Assembly: GCA_964393615.1 (NCBI GenBank)
Contig: CAYMUR010000005.1
Location: 44,090-108,089 of the forward strand
Reading direction: 5' to 3'
Origin: CAYMUR01 sp964393615
GTDB taxonomy: Bacteria > Planctomycetota > Planctomycetia > Pirellulales > Pirellulaceae
DNA: 64,000 bases
In this document: piece after piece, positions 8,797 to 18,365 of the stretch
Numbering within the stretch: the stretch's first letter is position 1
Layout of the letters: each line of letters opens with the position of its first letter
Position numbers and translations under genes: made by a program
Notes under the pieces: generated by a model
Told to the model about the DNA's origin: nothing
Database searches by the model: none
Seen by the model: the letters and a program-made list of their open reading frames with translations, nothing else

Positions 8797-9540
8797 ATGG
8801 CATCCAGAAAGCACATCGACAATATTTTGCAGAAATGGTCGTTTGATCCGACACAGTTGAGTGTGCGCACTGTCAAAGGAGTAGATGACCGAGAAGTAAT
8901 CCAGATGCGGATTGATATGGGAATTTTACAACTGGAAATTGCGGGTCGACCGGACGGCAGCCGGCCAGAAGGCTTTGATACCTATCTCGATTTTCTCCAG
9001 TCCCAATCGTCAGAGCGCATCGGTTCGATCGAATTGGATGATGACCTTTGTGGTGAAATCGATCGTGAGTTTGTGCAATTTTATCATCGGCGAATTTGTT
9101 GGTTGACATTGCGTGAATTTGAGCGAGCGGTTCAAGATGCGGATCATACGCTAGCGCTCATGGATTTCTGCCGGGACCATTCTGACGACGAACAATGGAC
9201 AATGTCTCATGAGCAGTACCGTCCCTTTGTGTTGTTTCATCGGACGCAAGCTGATGCGCTGGCAGTTTTGGAGAATGGAGGTCCCGAAGGTGCCATCGAA
9301 AAAATCAATGGTGGCATTGATCAGTTTCGAAATTTCTTTGCTAATTACGATGCGGAAGAACAATTTGAGGAAGACGATCTGGTACGACGTCTGATGGAAT
9401 TGCGAGAATCCTTACGGGACCAGTTCAATGTCGGGAAAACGCTTGAAGAACAGTTGGCTGATGCTGTGGCCGGCGAGGAATATGAACTGGCGGCCGAGTT
9501 GCGTGACGCATTGAATCGCCGTTCGAAAGATCACCACTGA
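8797..9540 (+). CDS. UvrB/UvrC-motif (UVR) protein
   Basis: 247 residues from the ATG at 8797; the frame is open back to a TTG at 8686, but those residues (Gly/Cys/Arg-rich) look untranslated. The N-terminal half begins MASRKHIDNILQKW and has a YLDFLQSQ helix region. The last 35 residues (LEEQLADAVAGEEYELAAEL) form a UVR motif, the helical hairpin that joins UvrB to UvrC and also occurs in McsA-like adaptors. There is no nuclease or helicase domain, so this is more likely an adaptor or regulator than a repair enzyme. It appears to be a single-gene unit. Confidence 0.8.
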   Translation: MASRKHIDNILQKWSFDPTQLSVRTVKGVDDREVIQMRIDMGILQLEIAGRPDGSRPEGFDTYLDFLQSQSSERIGSIELDDDLCGEIDREFVQFYHRRICWLTLREFERAVQDADHTLALMDFCRDHSDDEQWTMSHEQYRPFVLFHRTQADALAVLENGGPEGAIEKINGGIDQFRNFFANYDAEEQFEEDDLVRRLMELRESLRDQFNVGKTLEEQLADAVAGEEYELAAELRDALNRRSKDHH

Positions 9541-10258
9541 GCGTTAGTTTCGGTCTACTGAAGGTTTGCGGTGGTGAAATAGCGGGAAACCGTAATGTCG
9601 TAGATGTCTTTTGGCAACTCGTTGGCCTGCAACATACTTACGTTTGTCAGTACCCGTGTTGAAATACTGTGGTTCCTGATGGAAATGTCAAATTCTATTG
9701 CCGATAGAGTGTGTTCAGAATACTGTAAAAATATAGAGGTGGGAACCATTCTCACGGGCTGGCAGGCCTGATTGAAAGTGGTTCCGCGACAGACCATGTC
9801 GTTTGACCTCTACCGTACTGCCACGTTCTTTTCCAACCTTTGCGACTCGCGTTCGCAATCTCCACGTCAGGTTCTAATCCGTTTAGTCCTGCGCGCTAGT
9901 TAAGCTGTTTGCGAGCCAAGTCTGTCCGTAAAGTATTGCCCGTGTTTTCTGAGGCGCGGTGTGTCGGATATGACTGATCTGTTCCCCAGAGAGTATCCAA
10001 GCGTTGAAGTGGGGATAGGTAGTCCGTCACATGTGCATTGGGATTGGAAAAGGTGTGTAGTAGTTAGCGAATACCGAACGGCATGGAGTCAAGACAAGGA
10101 CCAGCAAAGGAATGATGAAGCAACAGGTGTGGCGACACCAGAGATGAAGGAAATAAGCACGACTTGGATCAACAGATAACAATTATCTCCCAAACGTACT
10201 GTTTTCGCTGCCGAGTTAACGATGCGAGTGCGTTACGGTTTACTAAGGAGAATCGAAG
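9541..10258. other. Long leader/intergenic region before prkA
   Basis: About 720 bases with no convincing gene. A 72-codon GTG frame at 9961-10179 has no known domain and no strong ribosome site. The length suggests a regulated promoter region for the prkA cluster, but I could not pick out a convincing sigma-factor motif. An AAGGAG ribosome site for prkA lies at its right end. Confidence 0.45.
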
Positions 10259-12301
10259 ATGATACGAGGAAAGGAAATAGTTTCACTGGTCGCTGAACGA
10301 CAGGATCGAAACCGATTCCGCAAGGAGAATTGGGAAGGATCTTTCCAGGACTACCTTGACATCGTTCGCGAGAACCCACGGGTGTCGCGCAATGCGTTTG
10401 AGCGAATTTACGACATGATCATGTCGTATGGTGTAGACATCTACGACGTGTCTCGTGAAAAACGATGCCATTATCGTTTCTTCGATGATCCAATCCTGGG
10501 TGGATTGGATGCGGTGTACGGTTTGGATTATTCATTGGAGCTACTTGTCAATGCCTTGAAGAGTGCTGCCTATGGCTATGGAATTGAGAAACGTGTTTTG
10601 CTATTGCATGGACCCGTTGGTAGCAGCAAGAGCACCGTGGCGCGCCTATTAAAGAAAGGGTTGGAAAGATACAGCTTGTTGGACGAAGGTGCTCTCTACA
10701 CATTGGGATGGAAGGATGATTCCGGCACGGTTCAGTGGTGTCCCATGAATGAGGAACCACTCCACCTGATTCCTGAGCCGTTTCGCAAGGACGTGGAGGA
10801 ACGCCTGAATGCAGGTCGGGAGTCGGATGATTACCAGGTGAAAATCAGCGGTGAACTCGATCCTTTTTGTCGGTTTTTGTACGCCGAGCGATTACAAAAA
10901 TATAGTGGCGATTGGTCACGCATTATTGAAGATATACGCGTGAAACGAATGGTTCTTAGTGAGCAAGATCGCATTGGGATTGGAACGTTTCAGCCCAAAG
11001 ATGAAAAAAATCAAGATTCTACGGAACTAACGGGCGACATTAACTATCGCAAAATTGCTGAATACGGTAGCGATAGTGACCCGCGTGCATTTAACTTTGA
11101 CGGTGAATTCAATGTGGCGAATCGTGGCCTGATTGAGTTCGTCGAAGTACTCAAATTGGATGTTGCTTTTTTGTATGACCTGTTGGGGGCTAGTCAGGAG
11201 CACAAGGTCAAACCGAAGAAGTTTGCTCAGACCGATATTGACGAAGTCATTATCGGGCATACGAACGAACCAGAGTACCGACGATTACAGAGTAACGATT
11301 TCATGGAAGCGTTGCGTGACAGGACAGTTAAAATAGACGTTCCTTACGTAACGAAACTTTCGGATGAAATTAAGATCTATGAAAAGGACTACAACAGTGA
11401 AAAAATTCAAGGCAAGCATATCGCACCTCACACGATCGAAATGGCTGCTATGTGGGCCGTGCTTACTCGGCTCGAGGAGCCTAAAAATGCTAGTCTGACC
11501 CTGCTCCAAAAGCTCAAACTCTACAACGGAAAGTCCCTTCCAGGGTTTACAGAGGAAAATATCAAGGAACTTCGCGAAGAAACGGTCAACGAAGGTATGC
11601 GAGGTATTTCTCCTCGCTATGTGCAGGACAAAATTAGTAATGCGCTCGTTGCCCATTCCGGTGCCAAGTCTATCAACCCGTTTATGGTATTGAATGAATT
11701 GGAGTCCGGGCTCAAACACCACTCGTTAATCAATTGTGATGAATTACGGGCGGGGTATCGGGAACTGCTCGGCGTTGTCAAGGAAGAGTATGAGAATATT
11801 GTGAAAAATGAAGTTCAACGTGCCATTGCGGCCGATGATGACGCTCTCAAACGGCTGTGTGCCAACTATATCGACAATGTGAAGGCTTACACGCAGCGAG
11901 AAAAAGTTAAAAATAAGTTCACTGGCCAATACGATGAGCCAGATGAGCGCCTGATGCGGTCGATTGAGGAAAAAATTGATATCCCCGATAGCCGCAAGGA
12001 TGATTTTCGTCGAGAAATTATGAACTACATCGGCGCACTTTCCATTGATGGTAAGACTTTTGACCATAAGACGAATGAACGGTTGTGTAAGGCGTTGGAA
12101 TTGAAACTTTTTGAGGACCAAAAAGATACGATCAAGCTGACGAGTCTTGTGTCCAATGTCGTCGACGTAGAGACTCAGGCGAAAATCGACGTGGTGAAGA
12201 GCCGTTTAATTCGTGATTATGGCTACGACGATGAAAGTGCCACTGATGTATTGAGTTATGTGGCCAGTATATTTGCTCGTGGTGATACGACTGACGACTG
12301 A
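10259..12301 (+). CDS. prkA: PrkA/YeaG family serine protein kinase
   Basis: 680 residues, close to the usual 640-680. An AAGGAG ribosome site precedes the ATG. The N-terminal AAA-like PrkA domain carries the P-loop GPVGSSKST near residue 117, and the C-terminal half is the kinase-related domain typical of PrkA/YeaG. In E. coli, YeaG acts with YeaH in the response to nitrogen starvation and stationary phase; in Bacillus, PrkA affects sporulation. Here prkA opens a cluster with yeaH, a small ORF and spoVR, with 171 bases between it and yeaH. Substrates are not predictable. Confidence 0.95.
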   Translation: MIRGKEIVSLVAERQDRNRFRKENWEGSFQDYLDIVRENPRVSRNAFERIYDMIMSYGVDIYDVSREKRCHYRFFDDPILGGLDAVYGLDYSLELLVNALKSAAYGYGIEKRVLLLHGPVGSSKSTVARLLKKGLERYSLLDEGALYTLGWKDDSGTVQWCPMNEEPLHLIPEPFRKDVEERLNAGRESDDYQVKISGELDPFCRFLYAERLQKYSGDWSRIIEDIRVKRMVLSEQDRIGIGTFQPKDEKNQDSTELTGDINYRKIAEYGSDSDPRAFNFDGEFNVANRGLIEFVEVLKLDVAFLYDLLGASQEHKVKPKKFAQTDIDEVIIGHTNEPEYRRLQSNDFMEALRDRTVKIDVPYVTKLSDEIKIYEKDYNSEKIQGKHIAPHTIEMAAMWAVLTRLEEPKNASLTLLQKLKLYNGKSLPGFTEENIKELREETVNEGMRGISPRYVQDKISNALVAHSGAKSINPFMVLNELESGLKHHSLINCDELRAGYRELLGVVKEEYENIVKNEVQRAIAADDDALKRLCANYIDNVKAYTQREKVKNKFTGQYDEPDERLMRSIEEKIDIPDSRKDDFRREIMNYIGALSIDGKTFDHKTNERLCKALELKLFEDQKDTIKLTSLVSNVVDVETQAKIDVVKSRLIRDYGYDDESATDVLSYVASIFARGDTTDD

Positions 12302-12472
12302 CAAAGACCAGCCTGTGACCGGTCAATGGTGTGATCCCTCGGTGAATCAGGACGCTACTTAACTAGTAGGGACATGGCGTTTTGGTTGAACGGTTTTCAC
12401 GAACCCTCGCCGGTGGTGTCTGTACTGACCGAAGCCTATTTGAAAAGCCTCCCGTGCAGGAGGAACTGAGAA

Positions 12473-13582
12473 ATGTCCAGAAAAGTTGACCGTGACCGAT
12501 CTCGATTCAAGGATATTGTGCGGGGGAAGGTCCGTGAGAATCTACGGAAATATGTCACACACGGCGAAATGATTGGCCGGAAAGGTCGGGATCTTGTTAG
12601 TATTCCGCTTCCCCAACTTGATGTGCCCCATTTTCGCCACGGAAACAACGGTAATGGTGGGGTGGGACAAGGAGATGGTGAGGTTGGTCAGCCGGTTGGA
12701 CGTGGCCAGTCGGACGGAGGTAAAGGTCAGGCTGGTAGTGAGCCTGGCGATGGGCACTTGATGGAAGTCGAAATGACATTGCAGGAACTTGCCGAAATTC
12801 TGGGCGACGAACTAGAGCTTCCCCGGATCGAGCCGAAAGGCCAGGCGAATATCATGCAGGAAAAGTACCGCTACAACAGTATCCGTCGGAATGGGCCCGA
12901 ATCGTTGAGACATTTTAAGCGGACTTATGTTTCCGCACTCCGTCGACAGCTGTCGACGGGCACTTATAACTTTTGCCAGCCACGGATCGTTCCGATGCGC
13001 GAAGATCAACGATATCGAAGCTGGACGACTGTACAATTGCCAGAAACGAACGCCGTGATCATTTATATGATGGACGTTTCGGGGTCGATGACCGATGCGC
13101 AAAAGAAAATTGTTCGAACTACTTCTTTCTGGATTGATACGTGGTTGCAGAATCAGTATGACGGAATTGAGAGACGCTATATCATTCACGACGCTGTGGC
13201 CAAAGAGGTTGATGAACATACGTTCTATCACACTCGGGAAAGTGGCGGGACGCGAATCAGCTCCGCTTACAAAGTGTGTGCGGAATTAATCGAAAAATCC
13301 TTTCCGCCAGAACAATGGAATGTCTATTGTTTCCAGTTTTCAGATGGCGACAACTGGGGTGAGGATAATGACATTAGCTTGTCCTTGCTCAGGAAAATCC
13401 TTGTTCCGCGCTGTAATCTGTTTTGTTACGGACAAGTAGAAAGTCCTTACGGCAGTGGTGAATATATTCGTTCTCTCGATGCGGCATTCGGTGCCGAGTA
13501 TGAGAACTTGATTCTTTCTGAAATCCAGGACGAAGAGGCGATTTACGAATCAATTCGGGTTTTTCTGGGTAAAGGAAAATAA
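12473..13582 (+). CDS. yeaH: YeaH/YhbH family VWA-domain protein (DUF444)
   Basis: 369 residues; AGGAGG is ten bases before the ATG. The family signature opens the protein: MSRKVDRDRSRFKDIVRGKV. A glycine-rich linker follows near residues 60-95. The C-terminal VWA domain has the metal-adhesion motif DVSGSMT and a later FSDGDNWGED loop. The partner role with PrkA/YeaG is known from E. coli and other bacteria; the molecular function is unclear. It sits between prkA and a 66-codon ORF, with only 46 bases to the latter. Confidence 0.95.
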   Translation: MSRKVDRDRSRFKDIVRGKVRENLRKYVTHGEMIGRKGRDLVSIPLPQLDVPHFRHGNNGNGGVGQGDGEVGQPVGRGQSDGGKGQAGSEPGDGHLMEVEMTLQELAEILGDELELPRIEPKGQANIMQEKYRYNSIRRNGPESLRHFKRTYVSALRRQLSTGTYNFCQPRIVPMREDQRYRSWTTVQLPETNAVIIYMMDVSGSMTDAQKKIVRTTSFWIDTWLQNQYDGIERRYIIHDAVAKEVDEHTFYHTRESGGTRISSAYKVCAELIEKSFPPEQWNVYCFQFSDGDNWGEDNDISLSLLRKILVPRCNLFCYGQVESPYGSGEYIRSLDAAFGAEYENLILSEIQDEEAIYESIRVFLGKGK

Positions 13583-13628
13583 CGGAAATCGATTTGTACC
13601 CTAAAGAACCGTCACAAGGAACTTGACG

Positions 13629-13829
13629 ATGATTTCTCACAATTCAGAACATGATCTCGAAGGCTCGTTTCAAGTCCGTGTTGGTTATACCACGGTTACG
13701 GTTAAAGGTCTCAGCCGTCGAGATGCCATCGAACAAGCCCGGGAACGACTATGTTTGGAAATGCCTCGCATGTGGGATGTTATCCAATCACTCGAACATC
13801 ATCGGTTCGAAGTGTTTCACATAAAATAA
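13629..13829 (+). CDS. Small conserved-looking protein inside the prkA-spoVR cluster
   Basis: 66 residues. The ATG at 13629 is eight bases after AAGGA; a TTG six bases earlier is too close to that site. The sequence has three recognisable stretches: a beta-like FQVRVGYTTVTVKG, a helix RRDAIEQARERLCLEMPRMW and a final beta-like HRFEVFHIK, suggesting a compact alpha/beta fold. I recognise no family. Being in line between yeaH and spoVR (46-base gaps on both sides) argues that it is translated and works with that system. It is not part of the E. coli yeaGH/ycgB set. Confidence 0.7.
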   Translation: MISHNSEHDLEGSFQVRVGYTTVTVKGLSRRDAIEQARERLCLEMPRMWDVIQSLEHHRFEVFHIK

Positions 13830-13875
13830 TGACCAGTCAAGTTGTGGAAATTTCATTGTAGAAAATAGTTAAATT

Positions 13876-15432
13876 ATGTCTGTAGCGAACCTTAATCGAT
13901 CGTTGACTGCAGAGCTTGTCGATGCCCAGGAGCGGATCGCAGCCCACGCACGTGCCTATGGGCTGGATTTTTACACGACAATCTTCGAACTAGTCGACGC
14001 CCAGGAACTGAATGCCATTGCTGCTTATGGTGGGTTTCCCACACGTTATCCACATTGGCGATTCGGAATGGAATATGAGCAGCTTTCGAAAGGTTACATC
14101 TATGGCTTACAGAAAATATATGAATTGGTAATCAACAATGATCCCTGCTACGCGTACTTGATGACCAGCAATGATTTTACCGACCAAAAGCTGGTGATGG
14201 CCCATGTTTATGGCCATTGTGATTTTTTCAAGAATAACTATTGGTTCAGCCAAACGAATCGCAAGATGATCGACGAAATGGCGAATCATGGTAACCGGGT
14301 AAGGCGTTACATGGATCGGTTTGGAATCGAAGTAGTAGAGAAATTTATCGACACCTGTTTGAGTGTAGAGGACTTGATTGACATACATTCCCCATTCATT
14401 CAGCGTTATGAAAGATCAGACAAATATGCTTTTGGTAACACCACGGACGACACATGTCAGGGAGGAAATGTGCCTGGACGGTTCCGTGCCAAGCAATATA
14501 TGGATCCCTACGTCAATCCACCGGATGCCTTGGAAAGAGAAGCTTCACGACGACAACAGCAGCTTGCAAAGGAAGAGCGATTTCCCAAGGAACCCATCCG
14601 TGATGTGTTGCAGTTTTTGCTCGAATATGCACCACTTCGGCCATGGCAGGTAGATGTCTTATCGATTGTGCGTGACGAAGCATACTACTTTGCTCCCCAG
14701 GCGCAGACCAAGATCATGAATGAAGGTTGGGCCAGCTACTGGCATTCTACCATCATGACGCGGCATGGATTGGGTCCTAACGATGTTGTGAACTATGCAG
14801 ATCACAATTCCGGAACGCTTGCTAGTTCACCAACTCGCTTGAATCCTTACAAAGTGGGTGTTGAATTATTTCGTGATATTGAAGACCGTTGGAATCGAGG
14901 TTGTTTTGGCCGTGACTATGACGAGTGCGACGACCTGATTGCGAAACGGGAGTGGAACACGAATGCTGGGCTGGGGCGAGAAAAGATTTTTGAAGTTCGC
15001 CGCATTCACAATGACCTTACCTTTATTGATGAGTTTTTTACACTGGACTTTTGCCGCTGGAATAAACTTTTTAAATTTGGCTACAACGACCATACGGATT
15101 ACTATGAGGTCGAATCAAGGGAATTTCCAAAAGTCAAGCAACAATTGCTGGCAAGTTTGACAAACCGAGGGCGACCACTTATCTCAGTCCGCGATGGTAA
15201 CTACAAGAACCGCGGTGAGTTGTTCCTCGAACACGATTATAGCGGCGTAGAACTGGAACTTGGCTACGCGAATGGAACGCTTGAACACCTGTACCATTTG
15301 TGGCAGCGTCCTGTGCATGTTGAGACCGTGCTGGAAAATCGAGTCTCTACGTTGACTTTTGATGGCTCGGAACATTCTGTGTCGAAATCAGACCAAATGT
15401 GGAATGCTGCCGAAGAGTTAGAAGAAACTTAG
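13876..15432 (+). CDS. spoVR: SpoVR family protein
   Basis: 518 residues, standard length. Typical blocks are visible: the N-terminal YGLDFYTTIFELVDA, YPHWRFGMEYEQLSKGYIYG, AHVYGHCDFFKNN, and the central NEGWASYWHSTIMT, which carries an ExxxxxxH arrangement found throughout the family. SpoVR is needed for the spore cortex in Bacillus, but it is widespread in non-spore-formers (YcgB in E. coli), usually with prkA and yeaH as here. The biochemical function is unknown. The ribosome site is weak, so coupling to the small upstream gene is possible. Confidence 0.95.
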   Translation: MSVANLNRSLTAELVDAQERIAAHARAYGLDFYTTIFELVDAQELNAIAAYGGFPTRYPHWRFGMEYEQLSKGYIYGLQKIYELVINNDPCYAYLMTSNDFTDQKLVMAHVYGHCDFFKNNYWFSQTNRKMIDEMANHGNRVRRYMDRFGIEVVEKFIDTCLSVEDLIDIHSPFIQRYERSDKYAFGNTTDDTCQGGNVPGRFRAKQYMDPYVNPPDALEREASRRQQQLAKEERFPKEPIRDVLQFLLEYAPLRPWQVDVLSIVRDEAYYFAPQAQTKIMNEGWASYWHSTIMTRHGLGPNDVVNYADHNSGTLASSPTRLNPYKVGVELFRDIEDRWNRGCFGRDYDECDDLIAKREWNTNAGLGREKIFEVRRIHNDLTFIDEFFTLDFCRWNKLFKFGYNDHTDYYEVESREFPKVKQQLLASLTNRGRPLISVRDGNYKNRGELFLEHDYSGVELELGYANGTLEHLYHLWQRPVHVETVLENRVSTLTFDGSEHSVSKSDQMWNAAEELEET

Positions 15433-15636
15433 AAGAGAAATGCCAAGGTTTGGTCGACGCGAGCCTCTGGACCTCGGCCAAGTCCCTGCATACCGTGACA
15501 CCTTGTTGGTGTTGTTGTGGCAATGTGAGGACTGGCGAGGTCTGACGGTTCGCGTCGATACGGTTCAGTAGATGTTTTTCTTGTGTTGTCTAGCCAAAAT
15601 GGAATTGTCATTCCATAAATTGAAAGCTTTTTCAAT

Positions 15637-16131
15637 ATGAGTAGTTATGACGAACTATCGCAGTTGTTGGATTCGGTCGATGCAAAAAACGTTAGTGATT
15701 TGCAACCACGAACGATCGCATTTTCACAACAGGATGACCAACTGGTTGTTGAAATAGTTGCCATAGATTCAATGTCTTGCCGTGCGAAATCTGTTCGGTT
15801 AATGACGAATCGATTTGAGCAGTCTGCAACATCAGAACTGCAGCAAGTTGCCTCTCGCCTAGCATCGCAGTTGATCTATCTACTCGAACCGATTTCGTTA
15901 GTCGAAGTCGACAATGACCGGGTCGCTGTGCAATTGCGATCGAAACCACCATTTCGTGACGAAGGCGGCACACAATATTACGAACTATTAGTGAGTTCAA
16001 CTGGATTGTCTCTTTGTCGTTATCGTGGCATTTCTGGTGAACCCCGGCAGAGTATGGCCATGGGATTGACTCGTGAGATTCTTGTCCGGCTCGTCGATGA
16101 TTTTCTTTGTGCTGTTGTTCCTGTCTCGTGA
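15637..16131 (+). CDS. Conserved-looking hypothetical protein
   Basis: 164 residues between spoVR and hemQ on the same strand. I recognise no domain. The sequence alternates beta-type stretches (DQLVVEIVAI, ISLVEVDNDRVAVQLRSKPP, YYELLVSSTGLSLCRY) with a central helix (SELQQVASRLASQLIYLLEP) and a C-terminal helix (TREILVRLVDDFLCAVVP). There is no signal peptide or membrane segment, so it is probably a cytosolic alpha/beta protein. A gap of about 200 bases separates it from spoVR, so it may not belong to that operon. Confidence 0.65.
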   Translation: MSSYDELSQLLDSVDAKNVSDLQPRTIAFSQQDDQLVVEIVAIDSMSCRAKSVRLMTNRFEQSATSELQQVASRLASQLIYLLEPISLVEVDNDRVAVQLRSKPPFRDEGGTQYYELLVSSTGLSLCRYRGISGEPRQSMAMGLTREILVRLVDDFLCAVVPVS

Positions 16132-16374
16132 ACGAAATAGATGATGGGTAAGAGTTTGTGACACCGACTCGTGGAGGGATGGTGTCAAGGACAGGCGGCG
16201 GGTCATTCATGCAGGTTTAGGATTTGCCAAATTGGGCCCTGCATCGGATTCTTGGTTTTCTCCGGACCTGGCTTTGGGAATTGCGAGTTGTGCATCCCCT
16301 TCTTTTTAGACGTTACGTTTGATACCATGCACGGTAGGTATCTGATTGTCCTATGAAATTCTGAAAGTTTGATT

Positions 16375-17223
16375 ATGAGCGCTGGACGTCCTCCACAAGC
16401 TGAGGCTGCCGAAGTTTCGTTGACACCTCCGGAAGGGTGGCATTGTACCCATTGCTATTACAGGTTTGATCGGCGAGTGCTGGGCCAGATGAGCCCTTCT
16501 GAGATTACTAAGGGTCGTAAGCAAATCATAGAAATTCTTGATGCGAAATCGTCGCGTGCAACCGAACGTCTGCAGACTTCGATTGTCAGTGGCCATAAGG
16601 CGGATTTTGGATTGATGCTAATGGATCCGGATCCCTTGAAAATCGATGCGGTTCATCAACGGCTCATGGCAAGTGTTTTGGGGGCTGCTTTGGAGTCGAC
16701 GTATTCGTTCGTTTCTCTGACTGAGATTTCCGAATATGTTCCCACGGTGCAGCAATATGGCCAACGTTTGGTGGCCGAAGGTGAGACGGAGGGAAGCGAC
16801 GCATTTCAGGCCAAGCTTGAGGCCTACCAAAAACGTGAACCAATGATGCGGCGTCATCGTCTGACGCCTGATTTTCCACCTTGGCCTGCAACTTGTTTTT
16901 ATCCTATGAATAAGATACGCGTGGTGGAAGCAAACTGGTTTGTCCTACCGTTTTCCCAACGGTCGGAATTGATGGCAGAGCATGCGAAGACAGGAATGCA
17001 GTTCGGAGGTAAAGTGACCCAATTGATTACAGCTAGTACTGGGCTGGACGATTGGGAATGGGGAGTTACTTTGTGGGCACGCAACCCGCAGTTTCTCAAG
17101 GAAATCGTCTACAGAATGCGATTTGACGAAGCGAGTGCGCGTTATGCGGAATTCGGGCCTTTCTATACAAGCTATATTACCAGCCCCGAAAAAATGCTTT
17201 CTCACTGTTGTTTGTCTGATTGA
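16375..17223 (+). CDS. hemQ: Chlorite-dismutase-family protein, probable coproheme decarboxylase HemQ
   Basis: 282 residues from the ATG at 16375. The C-terminal half carries the family's conserved run: CFYPMNKIRV, ANWFVLPF, LMAEHAKTGMQFGGKV, STGLDDWEWGVTLWA, YRMRFDEASARYAEFGPFY. HemQ oxidatively decarboxylates coproheme to heme b in the coproporphyrin-dependent route of many bacteria. True chlorite dismutases are shorter or carry a signal peptide; none is seen here. The N-terminal segment has a CTHC pair in WHCTHCYYRF that I cannot explain. No other heme gene is adjacent. Confidence 0.88.
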   Translation: MSAGRPPQAEAAEVSLTPPEGWHCTHCYYRFDRRVLGQMSPSEITKGRKQIIEILDAKSSRATERLQTSIVSGHKADFGLMLMDPDPLKIDAVHQRLMASVLGAALESTYSFVSLTEISEYVPTVQQYGQRLVAEGETEGSDAFQAKLEAYQKREPMMRRHRLTPDFPPWPATCFYPMNKIRVVEANWFVLPFSQRSELMAEHAKTGMQFGGKVTQLITASTGLDDWEWGVTLWARNPQFLKEIVYRMRFDEASARYAEFGPFYTSYITSPEKMLSHCCLSD

Positions 17224-17458
17224 CAAATGTGTTGCGCGTGTTTGCGCCTGGCTAGTTTCAATGAAACAGTTGGTGAAACGCAATTTGTGCCGGTTCTTCT
17301 GACAGCATTCGGCATTCTTGGGCCCTCTTGTCGTCTCAGGAGTTGTCCACGCGCCAATCGTAGCGCATAGCGTTGATTTTCTTTGAAACGTCGATCTTGT
17401 TATGACTGCAAAACTTATGGCTTCACGATGGACGAATTCTTTATGCTAGCCCAAGGTT
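17224..17458. other. Intergenic region upstream of the flagellar block
   Basis: No gene seen. It separates hemQ from the flagellar cluster and leads into the sigma-54-type promoter at 17459. It would be the place for an enhancer site of a flagellar sigma-54 activator, but I see no clear dyad to assign. Confidence 0.4.
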
Positions 17459-17474
17459 TGGCATCGGTTTTGCC
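17459..17474 (+). promoter_or_regulatory. Sigma-54-type promoter of the flagellar operon
   Basis: TGGCATC-GGTT-TTGCC fits the -24/-12 consensus TGGCACG-N4-TTGCW: the invariant GG (17460-17461) and GC (17472-17473) are exactly ten bases apart. The predicted start is near 17485, about 100 bases before flgF. Rod and hook genes are sigma-54 controlled in many flagellated bacteria, which supports the call. Confidence 0.65.
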
Positions 17475-17584
17475 ATGCGACGATTGGGCGTAGTGTGGTT
17501 TAGCGGCACATGATGGCCGCCAGCAACGCTACGTTTTGCGAAATTCATTGCCGGGGGGCCTGGAATGTTGATGGAAAGTGACTT

Positions 17585-18346
17585 ATGCCATACGGGCTGT
17601 ATGTCTCCGCAGAAGGCGCTCAGGCGCAGATGCAACGGATGGAAATCATCGCGAACAATCTGGCGAATGTTGATACTGTCGGATTTAAACGCCAAATGGC
17701 AGTCATTCAGGCTCGCCATGCCGAAGCCATTCAACAAGGCGAAGATACCGTTGGTTCCAACTCAATCAATGAAATTGGTGGGGGCACACTAGTTCGTCAA
17801 ACGCTGACGGACCACTCGCGTGGAACGCTTAAGCAGACTGGTATTCCAACGGATGTAGCGATCGACGGTGAAGGTTTTTTTGAAGTGACCAATCAAGGAC
17901 AGCGGTACTTAACACGAGCTGGAAATTTCGCGATTGGTTCAGGAGGACAGCTTCAAACGCCCAGTGGACATGCCGTGCTTAGTACGGGAGGTGGGCCATT
18001 GACCATCCCTGCCGGCAGCTCTTGGGGCATCCAAACGGACGGTAGTGTCGTGGATACCCAATCGGGAAATGTTTTCGGTGCTTTGTCAGTCGTGCGAGCA
18101 CAACAACCGGGTGATTTGGTTCACCGTGGTGAAAACTTGTTTTCATCTTTGAGTGATACGATTCCCCTATCCTCCAGTGAAGTCAAAGTGCGTGGTGGTT
18201 ACCTCGAAATGTCAGGTGTTACTGCAACGACTGAGATGATGGAGATGATCGAAACATCACGGGCTTTTGAAGCCAACTTGAGAGTCATCCAGAATCAGGA
18301 CAACATGATTGATTCTTTGCTGAGCCGAGTACTTCGTTCTTCCTAA
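17585..18346 (+). CDS. flgF: Flagellar basal-body rod protein FlgF
   Basis: 253 residues. The N-terminal rod motif is clear (MEIIANNLANVDTVGFKR), with the central VAIDGEGFFEV and GNFAIGSGGQL blocks and the C-terminal MMEMIETSRAFEANLRVIQN helix shared by all rod and hook proteins. It resembles FlgF/FlgG; I call it FlgF because it is shorter, lies upstream and precedes a better FlgG. FlgF forms part of the proximal rod in the periplasm and is exported by the flagellar type III system. First gene after the sigma-54-type promoter. Confidence 0.88.
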   Translation: MPYGLYVSAEGAQAQMQRMEIIANNLANVDTVGFKRQMAVIQARHAEAIQQGEDTVGSNSINEIGGGTLVRQTLTDHSRGTLKQTGIPTDVAIDGEGFFEVTNQGQRYLTRAGNFAIGSGGQLQTPSGHAVLSTGGGPLTIPAGSSWGIQTDGSVVDTQSGNVFGALSVVRAQQPGDLVHRGENLFSSLSDTIPLSSSEVKVRGGYLEMSGVTATTEMMEMIETSRAFEANLRVIQNQDNMIDSLLSRVLRSS

Positions 18347-18365
18347 TTCCACAAGGTAAAATTTG

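Noticed and set aside
9961..10179. 72-codon ORF upstream of prkA
   Set aside because: No domain, no convincing ribosome site, and separated from prkA; more likely part of the regulatory region.
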